A stretch of DNA of 10,629 nucleotides from Prevotellaceae bacterium (GTDB taxonomy: Bacteria; Bacteroidota; Bacteroidia; Bacteroidales; UBA932). This document shows positions 4,342-10,629 of this stretch, in pieces. The notes beneath the pieces were generated by a model that was not told the DNA's origin, searched no databases, and saw nothing but the letters and a program-made list of their open reading frames with translations. Positions within the stretch are counted from its first letter, which is position 1. The number at the start of each line of letters is the position of its first letter. The translations under genes and the position numbers were made by a program. The DNA is taken from assembly GCA_031259935.1 (NCBI GenBank), contig JAIRKV010000138.1, positions 1-10,629 on the forward strand, in the 5' to 3' direction.

Positions 4342-6449
4342 ATTGCCACTCTGCCTACCATAAACCAAACATCATACTCAAACGAAACAGTCTGTATATA
4401 AGCATCTTGATACGGACCCGGAGAGTACCACAATTCCGCAGATCCCCAAAATCCCGATTGTCTGTAAAATTCACCTCCTGCATTCCAGTCTGCTAATGTC
4501 GGTTCAGGAAGCGATTCAGGCGTTGGCTCGTTTACTGCAAAGTAAACATAGGTGAAGTAATAATGATCTCCCCAAAACGGTAATATTTCATTCAACACAC
4601 CATCAGCATTATTGCGTTTTATCCAGTAATAATTATACCCTGTTTCCGTCGGTTCTACAAAATTAAATCCATAGTTGAATTCAGTATTCGGCAATTGCCT
4701 GCGAAGCGTCAAAAAATTTGCTTCGGTAATTTTTATTATGTTTTTGGTGATTTGATATTTAAAGTTCGAAAGCAAAGCTTTCATGCCATTTATCAGTTTA
4801 GGTTTGTACATGTCTATTTTTAAAATATCTGTAACGGGCATGTTCAATTTTACTTTTAGCGGCAGCAAGGCATCGGCAAGATATTTTTCACGCGCCTGCC
4901 AAAACCTTTGCACAATGCCTTCATTTGTGCCGTAACACAGTGCAAGGCTGCTGTCGCTTCGCCGCTCTCCATTTGCATCGTATATTGTTGTTGTTCCCAT
5001 GCCTGCTCCGCGCTGCATTCCTATCGCATAGCAAAATATTATAGATCCGCGTGTATCTCTTTCTTCTTTCACGTCGCCTGTTTTCACATTTTTTATTCCT
5101 GTTTTTTTATGTACTCTGTCGCCCGTAAGCGGTGCAAATAATCCGCCTGCAGGCTGATTATTTTTTCTGTAATTTATGATCGGCGACTGTTCGTCCGATA
5201 CCTGTTTTTTTTCTTCTGCAAGGTTGTTTTTTCTTGTATGGTCAAAATAAAACATTCCTGCTGGTGTCAGCTGATACTGTACATTTGCTCCTGTTCCTGT
5301 TTTTTTTACATTATAAAACATTCCATTTGCTTTGCGAAAAACTATTGCTTTATCATCGTATGATGCAATCTGATTAAACATTAATTCGTCAACACCTATT
5401 ATTATATTGTATGTGTCTGCAATGCTCTCTATCGATTCGGTTGGCGGTTCGGCATAATCAAGTGTTTTTTGCGATGATATTTGCAACTTCTTAAACGATT
5501 CCCATTCAATCATCGGTTTTTCTACAACAAATTTCGACAAGTCTGTGTCATAATCTGCTTCCGCCATATCTTCGAAAAAGAGTACCCTCACCGACCTGTC
5601 TTTTGAATTAAAAATAAAATCACAGTCGAATTTGTTGCGAATAACATCTATAAATTCTATTACTGTACAGTCAGGTACAATATCTGCAATATCCAATTTT
5701 CCATCACATATAGTATCTGCAACGCTGTTCAGAACAACAATTTTGCTCAAATCACTGTCGGTATGAAAAATACTTGGCGACTTAAACGAAAATCCGAAAT
5801 GATTGAATATAAAATCAAGCAGACTGTACAGATATATGAAACATGTTGTCCCATAACCGGCAGGCACCTGAGTGTCTAAATATGTTCTTGCGTTTCTACC
5901 AATGAGCGGATAAGGTGTCGACTGTAATAAATCAACTTCATTTACATATTCATGCTCGCTGAAATTATCAGTATCAAGTCGTGTAATAATCGGAAATACG
6001 GCAAATTCCGAATTTCCATTTCGCATCCATCCCGTAAACTGATCTACCCACCACTGTGCTTTTTCTTCCTGTGTCGAACCTTGACCGATTCTTTCCGCTC
6101 CGAAATTTATCTCCGAAAGTTTCAGGTCCCCTGCACGCGTATAAAAATCTCCTTCATCAATGTAGAACGTACATGATATTCCCTCCTCTTTGCTTGCAGA
6201 AAAAATTATAAGTCTGCCATTTCGTTGAAAAACTCCATGACGAAGCACCGCATCGTGTTCGGTATCGAGTTTGTTTGTTCGTGCAATTCGGTTTGGATTG
6301 TCAAGTATGGATAAATTATGTTGCGAAAAAGGCAACTTTACAGGCAGCGACTGCGAGCCTTTTTCTGAAAAAAAAGGATTGGTTTCTTCTATTTCTATTG
6401 CAAAATCGGTTGAGAGTTCCAACTGTTGTCCATTAACCAAAAGTTCCAT
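4338..6449 (-). CDS. Large tail or baseplate-like protein
   Basis: This 703-aa protein is the longest in the window. The N-terminus (MELLVNGQQLELSTDFAIEI, then NPFFSEKGSQSLPVKLPFSQ) is of a type I associate with Bacteroidota phage structural proteins, where a short beta-strand start is followed by a 'sqtlPv.LP...N' segment. Residues about 254-292 (TVIEFIDVIRNKFDCDFIFN, then SVRVLFFED) look like a hub-type module with a helix and a beta hairpin, as in proteins at the tail tip. Residues about 550-565 (LINGMKALLSNFKYQI) resemble a further beta segment of such proteins. The C-terminus is rich in Trp, Tyr and Gly. No enzyme motif was seen. It starts immediately after the stop of the DUF6712-like gene (TAAATG), and its stop lies inside a 38-bp repeat. 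A baseplate hub or tail-associated role is a low-confidence inference. Confidence 0.72.
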   Translation of the reverse strand: MELLVNGQQLELSTDFAIEIEETNPFFSEKGSQSLPVKLPFSQHNLSILDNPNRIARTNKLDTEHDAVLRHGVFQRNGRLIIFSASKEEGISCTFYIDEGDFYTRAGDLKLSEINFGAERIGQGSTQEEKAQWWVDQFTGWMRNGNSEFAVFPIITRLDTDNFSEHEYVNEVDLLQSTPYPLIGRNARTYLDTQVPAGYGTTCFIYLYSLLDFIFNHFGFSFKSPSIFHTDSDLSKIVVLNSVADTICDGKLDIADIVPDCTVIEFIDVIRNKFDCDFIFNSKDRSVRVLFFEDMAEADYDTDLSKFVVEKPMIEWESFKKLQISSQKTLDYAEPPTESIESIADTYNIIIGVDELMFNQIASYDDKAIVFRKANGMFYNVKKTGTGANVQYQLTPAGMFYFDHTRKNNLAEEKKQVSDEQSPIINYRKNNQPAGGLFAPLTGDRVHKKTGIKNVKTGDVKEERDTRGSIIFCYAIGMQRGAGMGTTTIYDANGERRSDSSLALCYGTNEGIVQRFWQAREKYLADALLPLKVKLNMPVTDILKIDMYKPKLINGMKALLSNFKYQITKNIIKITEANFLTLRRQLPNTEFNYGFNFVEPTETGYNYYWIKRNNADGVLNEILPFWGDHYYFTYVYFAVNEPTPESLPEPTLADWNAGGEFYRQSGFWGSAELWYSPGPYQDAYIQTVSFEYDVWFMVGRVAI

Positions 6450-7295
6450 TTAGCATAAATTTATTATCGGTTTATCAAGCCATTCCTGAGTTGCGAATGA
6501 CAGCCCCGAATTTGCAAAATCATCCGGATTTTCTTTTATAACAGATAAAGCCTGATTGATGAATGTGTCGCCATCATCATTCAGTCCAAGCGTGTATGCT
6601 GCAAGCGCAAAACGCAAAGGCTCAAGTAATTTCTTTTGCGCTTCGCTTAAATTGTTTACATTCATTGCATCAAGCAGTTCGTCTGTAAGTTTTTTGCCGA
6701 TTGCTCCTGCTATTTTGCCTGCCATTACGCTTCGCATTTTTCCGCGTAAAGTGGCAAAATCAAGTCTGCATTTTGGAAAAATTGAAGCAACTGCTTCGCT
6801 CAATTGCGCATAATTTTTGAAAAGCATGTAAGTCGGCAAAAAACTGTCTGTAAACAGTGTGTATGATGGTGATGTTTCCCATAATTCCTTGCAGTCGCTT
6901 TCTTTTTCAAGGAATACAAGTAAATCTTCAACAGCATCAGCGCACTGTTTTTTTAAACCAGCACGCAGGTCGGCAACCCGCTCTTTACTTGCCGGCGCCA
7001 CTTTTTCATTGTTTGTTACTGCAAAACCTGCAGCGGTTAAGATAAGGTTTAGCTGCGGAACGGCGGCGCAAAATGCATGCAGCGAAATTATGCGCTCTGC
7101 CTTACTTACAAGAACCAAATCGCTGTTTGCTTCCTTTTTTGCAACGATAAAATCATATAACAGGTTTCCAAGTATATTGTTTCGCAGCCATGATTCTGTT
7201 GCTCTTATGCTTTCTTCAAGTTCCGCAAAACTTATTGCATCTGGCGTTATCGCTGCAATATGTTTTTTTACTGTGTTAATATTATCAACTATCAT
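6450..7295 (-). CDS. DUF6712-like phage protein (possible head-tail connector)
   Basis: This 281-aa, mostly helical protein resembles the DUF6712 family of Bacteroidota prophages. The N-terminal segment (MIVDNINTVKKHIAAIT, then an AELEESIRATESWLRNNILG stretch) and the repeated short helices around residues 50-130 fit what I recall of that family, whose genes usually lie by the portal or capsid genes. The biochemical role is not established. Position directly after the portal gene, separated by two bases, suggests a head-tail connector or head-completion role. There are no membrane segments or catalytic motifs. The stop codon abuts the start of the 703-aa gene. Confidence 0.75.
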   Translation of the reverse strand: MIVDNINTVKKHIAAITPDAISFAELEESIRATESWLRNNILGNLLYDFIVAKKEANSDLVLVSKAERIISLHAFCAAVPQLNLILTAAGFAVTNNEKVAPASKERVADLRAGLKKQCADAVEDLLVFLEKESDCKELWETSPSYTLFTDSFLPTYMLFKNYAQLSEAVASIFPKCRLDFATLRGKMRSVMAGKIAGAIGKKLTDELLDAMNVNNLSEAQKKLLEPLRFALAAYTLGLNDDGDTFINQALSVIKENPDDFANSGLSFATQEWLDKPIINLC

Positions 7296-7297
7296 TT

Positions 7298-8656
7298 TTA
7301 TTCTGTTTTAACTGAATTATTATCTACTGTTTCTACTTTGCCTGTTTTCGACTGGTCAAGCGCTGTAAATGTATATTCCGGTACCTGTATTACAAAATTT
7401 TTGTCCCACCCATTAAAGCGCTTTATCAGCGAAAATGTGCGTAATACACGATGCAGAAGCGGTTTCGTCAAAGCCTGTTTTATCATGAACAATTCCCGTT
7501 TGTCGGTACCGCCGAGGCTGCCTTTGTTTTTGCCCGGCGTAGCGCCTATCAGTGCAGTGTGAACGCCCATTGAGTATGATATTATATTACTTGCTTCTTC
7601 GCTGTCTTGCAGCAGTTCGCCTCCCGACAAATCATTTTTTATTGGAATTATTTCTATCAACTTCTCTTCTGCTGTCCCTGTTGCAACTTGTCTTATTCTT
7701 TTCTCAACTGCAATAGCCTTGCCTGCATTTTCTTTTCCCGAAGCGAAGTTTGACAATTTTTGTATTTGCTCGTTTCTGAACTCCTGCACCGCTTTTTTGT
7801 CGGTTTCACTGATGCCGTAAAGTTGATACATCCTGTCCCAATAATCCTGACTTATGTATATAATGTATTTTACGCCAAGGTTATTTTTTAAGATAGTATT
7901 TTTCAAAAGTGGAATTGCAACGGCATGGTCATACCATCCGCTTTGAAAAATGCTGTACCAATTCGGCAAAGGATAATACTGTCTGCCCGGCGTCGGCATG
8001 AATACCGACAGCATAAAACGCAACTGTTTGTATTTGCTGCTGTTCAATTTTGTTTGCAGGTCAAGCAGTGGGTTGTAGTCATCGAGCGTATCGGTTACTT
8101 CTATGTCCTGTTCTGTCGGGCTGTTATCCCATTTTGCCGAATAAAGATGATATTCTATCATCGCCTTGCTGTTCATTACGCTCCAGCGGCTGAACATTGC
8201 CTCTTTTGAGCGCAGCGAAACAATTTTGCGCCTGTCAAGCGACAAAATAATTTCAGGAAATGCATTAAAAAAATAATTCATGTCGGTAAGTTGCTCAAGC
8301 ATAAACAGCCCAATGTCATTATCTTCAAAAAATTCCGCTTCTTCGCCGTCGAGCAGTTCTTCATAGCCGACAACTTTATTGTTTTCAATTATCCGCCGCA
8401 TTGGTTTTGGACCAAGTCCATAAGCAACTTGCGTATTAAAAAGCAGATTTGAACTTACCACTTCGCTTGCTTCTGCTTTTGCGCGTATTTGTTGCGGCAA
8501 ATCATTGTCTTCACCCCATTTTGCGACCTTGTATTTGCCGATTATTGCCGGTTGCAGGTCTCGATCTTCAAATATGCTGTTCGATGGCTGCATTGCTATT
8601 ATCTGCTGCGCTTCGGGAATGTAACTTATTCCCATTCCCAATTCTATTATTTCCAT
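7298..8656 (-). CDS. Phage portal protein
   Basis: This 452-aa protein is most likely the portal, the dodecameric ring at the capsid vertex through which DNA is packaged and ejected. Residues 45-55 (AKWGEDNDLPQ) match an N-terminal signature of Bacteroidota portal proteins. Residues about 229-240 (LPNWYSIFQSG) lie in a helical wing-like region. Residues about 365-390 (GVHTALIGATPGKNKG, then GTDKREL) fit the portal segment that precedes the long stem helix, followed by FMIKQALTKPLLHRVLRTF. The length is normal for portals. The leader is A/T-only (32 bases after the 74-aa gene). No terminase gene is present in the window to accompany it. Confidence 0.85.
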   Translation of the reverse strand: MEIIELGMGISYIPEAQQIIAMQPSNSIFEDRDLQPAIIGKYKVAKWGEDNDLPQQIRAKAEASEVVSSNLLFNTQVAYGLGPKPMRRIIENNKVVGYEELLDGEEAEFFEDNDIGLFMLEQLTDMNYFFNAFPEIILSLDRRKIVSLRSKEAMFSRWSVMNSKAMIEYHLYSAKWDNSPTEQDIEVTDTLDDYNPLLDLQTKLNSSKYKQLRFMLSVFMPTPGRQYYPLPNWYSIFQSGWYDHAVAIPLLKNTILKNNLGVKYIIYISQDYWDRMYQLYGISETDKKAVQEFRNEQIQKLSNFASGKENAGKAIAVEKRIRQVATGTAEEKLIEIIPIKNDLSGGELLQDSEEASNIISYSMGVHTALIGATPGKNKGSLGGTDKRELFMIKQALTKPLLHRVLRTFSLIKRFNGWDKNFVIQVPEYTFTALDQSKTGKVETVDNNSVKTE

Positions 8657-8688
8657 TTTAATTTATTTTATTTTTAAATTTACAGTTC

Positions 8689-8913
8689 TTATAATACAAC
8701 TCGCTGCCCGTCGAATTCTATAATTGAAACACGGCGTATCTTGCGAATTTCGCCACTTTCCAATAATTTTATATTCATTGTGTTGCCGGCACTGTGCCAC
8801 GAAGTGCAAATGCACCGGCTGCATGTTATAACATCGCCCTCCCTGTCAACAAACTTTATCGAAAATTCGGGCAGGCTCCGCACCTCTTTGTGAATTTGTG
8901 AAATGTGTATCAT
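8689..8913 (-). CDS. Small protein with Cys/His cluster, directly upstream of portal
   Basis: This is a 74-aa protein. Residues 9-22 (KEVRSLPEFSIKFV) and the later SAGNTMNIKLLESGEIRKIR resemble a small conserved protein that I recall next to portal genes in Bacteroides prophages; its function is unknown. Cys31, Cys34, Cys36 and His40 form a C-x2-C-x-C-x3-H cluster that could bind a metal, although it may be a structural beta-turn instead. The remainder is probably a small beta barrel. It is the first gene after candidate promoter P2 and lies 32 bases before the portal gene. Confidence 0.7.
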   Translation of the reverse strand: MIHISQIHKEVRSLPEFSIKFVDREGDVITCSRCICTSWHSAGNTMNIKLLESGEIRKIRRVSIIEFDGQRVVL

Positions 8914-8935
8914 TTTTTTTGAAAAATTATGTAAA

Positions 8936-8973
8936 CAAAAATAATGGCAAAAAAGATGTTATTAAAGGACAAA
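8936..8973 (-). promoter_or_regulatory. Candidate phage promoter P2: TTTGTCCTTTA - 19 bases - TATTTTTG
   Basis: On the minus strand the 11-mer TTTGTCCTTTA (8973-8963) is followed after exactly 19 bases by TATTTTTG (8943-8936), fitting TAnnTTTG. The element fills the intergenic gap between the 124-aa and 74-aa genes, with its 11-mer ending two bases from the upstream stop and the box 22 bases before the ATG of the 74-aa gene. The 11-mer and spacer length match P1 exactly, while the spacer sequence does not. No terminator precedes it, so it would add to read-through transcription. Confidence 0.6.
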
Positions 8974-8975
8974 GA

Positions 8976-9350
8976 TTATATTATATTTACTGTTATATTT
9001 TCAACAATGCTAATCGCTGCCTGCTGTCCATATTTTTCAGCCATTATTTTGGCAAGTTTGTTTACCTGTCCGAAAAATACCTTTGTATACCATTTTTTCT
9101 TTTTTCTGTTACTTTTCAATCCTGCCTTTACGCCTTTTCCAACTCCAAGGTCTGCAAAACTCCCATAGTATGCATATGTGAAAATTATTTTTTGAAGATT
9201 CCCTCCCGAATCACGTATAACCTGATGTTTGAATGAATTCAACAGTTCTTTTGTTGAAATTACGTTAAGGTCAGAAATCCTGCGTTCCCAGCGCTCAATC
9301 ACATATTTTGCCCACATTTCTAATGTTTCATGTTGATTTGTATCAGCCAT
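8976..9350 (-). CDS. HK97 gp10-like tail-completion protein
   Basis: This 124-aa protein has helical ends and a central motif at residues 61-73 (YYGSFADLGVGKG). That motif corresponds to the 'YaxxxExGt' type loop of HK97 gp10-family proteins, small head-tail or tail-completion proteins that help join the tail tube to the connector. A basic stretch follows (LKSNRKKKKWYTK, residues 78-90), then a C-terminal helix. The length is within the family's usual 110-150 residues. It follows a 155-aa protein of tail-terminator size, the usual pairing. Promoter P2 lies right after its stop. Confidence 0.68.
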   Translation of the reverse strand: MADTNQHETLEMWAKYVIERWERRISDLNVISTKELLNSFKHQVIRDSGGNLQKIIFTYAYYGSFADLGVGKGVKAGLKSNRKKKKWYTKVFFGQVNKLAKIMAEKYGQQAAISIVENITVNII

Positions 9351-9381
9351 TTATTAACAGTTTATTGTTAATTGTTAATAA
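9351..9381. repeat. A/T-rich inverted repeat across the junction of two tail genes
   Basis: TTATTAACA (9351-9359) and TGTTAATAA (9373-9381) are perfect inverted repeats around a 13-base loop, and a third TGTTA occurs within the loop at 9366-9370. The repeat abuts the ATG at 9350 and includes the stop of the 155-aa gene. The hairpin is weak (one G-C pair), so it may be a mild translational brake, a protein-binding site or chance in A/T-rich DNA. Confidence 0.4.
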
Positions 9382-9835
9382 ATTCAATCTCCTGCTTTGT
9401 ACTGTACAGAAATTCATAACCATACACATTCCCAGCAAGCGGTCCTGTTGGCGTGTAGCGAACGCTGCGCGCAAAGTCGATATATGCATCACTGTCGCTT
9501 CTGTCTGCATTATACCGAACAATTTCCGCCATTATTTTTTTACTTAATTCAAATGCTTTTAAAAATGCCTCCTTGCGCTCGGCATTTGTGTTTTGCGGTG
9601 CGCGGCAAACTACCCAAACCGCAATTGTTGCATTGTCGCAAAATCCTGATGCGAAAGATATGTTGCCTTCTTGAACATCCTCTACAAGCACGCACGGAAA
9701 AACTGTTGTGCGGATATTTTCAATTACCGAAACTGCTTCATCGAAGCCTGCTGCCGAAAATATCTGTTTTTCAGGTTCTGCAAATTCCTGCATGTCTTTA
9801 ATTAATTGTTTTATCAAATCAAAATCAAGTTTCAT
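9368..9835 (-). CDS. Possible tail terminator or minor head-tail protein
   Basis: This 155-aa protein has alternating helices and strands: an N-terminal helix (LIKQLIKDMQEFAEPEKQIF), a strand-rich centre (TVFPCVLVEDVQEGNISF, then ATIAVWVVCR), a second helix (ERKEAFLKAFELSKKIMAEI) and a C-terminal strand (NVYGYEFLY). This order fits tail-terminator proteins of siphophages in length and fold pattern. The order is also shared by other small phage proteins. Its place just before an HK97 gp10-like gene is in keeping with a connector or terminator role. The start overlaps the preceding gene as ATGA. No motif fixes the family. Confidence 0.65.
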   Translation of the reverse strand: MKLDFDLIKQLIKDMQEFAEPEKQIFSAAGFDEAVSVIENIRTTVFPCVLVEDVQEGNISFASGFCDNATIAVWVVCRAPQNTNAERKEAFLKAFELSKKIMAEIVRYNADRSDSDAYIDFARSVRYTPTGPLAGNVYGYEFLYSTKQEIEFINN

Positions 9836-10629
9836 TTTTTTAATTTACTGTTTATTTCGTTAATATTTTTCGCCTTTGTATTGAGTGCATGAAGCACTTC
9901 ATGCACAGGCGTTTTATACACTTCTTTATTTTCATGCGCCTTGCCTTCCGTTATCGAATAAAGCATGTTCATTATGCTTTCGCTGTCATCATCATCTGCA
10001 TCGGTATTGCCGAACTCAACCGTATTTTTTGCTGCCGAAAATAAATCAGGATATTTTTCTTTCAGCCAAATTTTTATTCCTGTCCACCACAAAAATATCG
10101 CAAGCCTTTGTCCTCTGCTCGAAAAAGCCCTTATTCGCAGTTTGTTATCTTTGATAAGTTCATCGCGATATGTTTCATTTTTGTGTCTGTACAAGACTGC
10201 AATCATGCAGCACAAATGTTCTTCCACTTTCGATTTGCTGTAGACTCTGTAATATCTGTCAGCCATGCAGTATTCTTCAAATGTTGTTTTCCACAGCTGA
10301 CTGTCGTTAAACCACAAGCCTGCTATTCTGCTTTGACATCTCATCAATCCCGGCGTTTCAGCCAAAAATTTAAGTTTTTCGGCAAATGCAAAAATAATTT
10401 CTTTATCTATTTCAACAATATTCCTTTTATATCTGTACAGACCGAAATTTTGCAACCCGAGTTTTTCGCGCTGCTTAAATTCGTAATTCGAGATTTTTAT
10501 TTTGTATGGACGCAAACCTGTAAATCGGAAAAAACAGCGCAACGCAAGTTCTTCGGCGCTCTCTATTCCACTGTCAAACAACTTTGCAACAAACACAATT
10601 TGCCTCTCTGTCAGTTCAATCCACGAGGT
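9832..10629 (-). CDS. Phage protein, 5' end beyond the window (possible tail-assembly protein)
   Basis: The reading frame is open from the right edge, so the N-terminus is missing. The GTG at 10596 is internal: 11 upstream codons read TSWIELTERQI before it, matching a conserved 'W.eLT.rQl..va.Ll' opening that I recall from Bacteroidota prophages. At least 265 residues are encoded. The protein is mostly helical, with an AKLFDSGIESAEELALRCFF stretch, a later YRVYSKSKVEEHLCCMIAVL stretch, an acidic tract (DADDDDSES) and a Lys-rich end preceded by KTPVHEVLHALN. Members of this family often lie beside tail genes. A role as a tail-assembly protein or chaperone is a guess from that context. The stop overlaps the next start as ATGA. 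Confidence 0.7.
   Translation of the reverse strand, partial: TSWIELTERQIVFVAKLFDSGIESAEELALRCFFRFTGLRPYKIKISNYEFKQREKLGLQNFGLYRYKRNIVEIDKEIIFAFAEKLKFLAETPGLMRCQSRIAGLWFNDSQLWKTTFEEYCMADRYYRVYSKSKVEEHLCCMIAVLYRHKNETYRDELIKDNKLRIRAFSSRGQRLAIFLWWTGIKIWLKEKYPDLFSAAKNTVEFGNTDADDDDSESIMNMLYSITEGKAHENKEVYKTPVHEVLHALNTKAKNINEINSKLKK

Noticed and set aside
10594..10596. GTG as the start of the rightmost gene
   Set aside because: The same frame continues without a stop to the window edge, and the 11 upstream codons (TSWIELTERQI) look like conserved protein, so the real start is outside.

Overview
The window looks like the late (virion and lysis) region of a tailed phage or prophage whose host is a member of the Bacteroidota. 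Every gene I can support lies on the minus strand, so transcription runs from position 10629 towards 1. The host inference rests on three observations. The protein families resemble those of Bacteroides-type prophages (portal, DUF6712-like protein, major capsid protein). Most start codons follow A/T-rich leaders rather than a Shine-Dalgarno sequence. Two intergenic regions carry the Bacteroidota -7 promoter box TAnnTTTG. I see no integrase, repressor, tRNA, transposase or CRISPR array, so whether the element is integrated cannot be decided here.

Layout in transcription order. (1) 10629-8976 holds a gene cut by the window edge (possible tail-assembly protein), a 155-aa protein of tail-terminator size, and a 124-aa protein like HK97 gp10 tail-completion proteins. 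(2) 8973-8936 is a candidate promoter, followed by a 74-aa protein with a Cys/His cluster, the portal protein, a DUF6712-like protein and a 703-aa tail or baseplate-like protein. (3) 4341-4137 is a non-coding array of stem-loops framed by a perfect 38-bp direct repeat, probably a transcription boundary. (4) 4117-4080 is a second candidate promoter with the same architecture as the first. It is followed by a 61-aa protein, a 536-aa tail or baseplate-like protein with five Cys-containing repeats, a 92-aa protein, a 228-aa protein and the major capsid protein. (5) 323-1 holds two small membrane proteins that could belong to a lysis module; the second runs off the window.

The genes are tightly packed, with ATGA or TGATG overlaps and gaps mostly under 35 bases, as expected of co-transcribed phage structural genes. 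Terminase, maturation protease, major tail protein and tape measure were not recognised in the window. Tail or baseplate-like genes lie between portal and capsid, which is not the classic order. The capsid end (about 1-1242) is visibly richer in G+C than the rest, suggesting a mosaic join.

The most interesting signals are two. One is the pair of matching promoter candidates (11-mer TTTGTCCTTTA, exactly 19 bases, then TAnnTTTG), possibly the phage's late promoter. The other is the duplicated stem-loop array that immediately precedes one of them.
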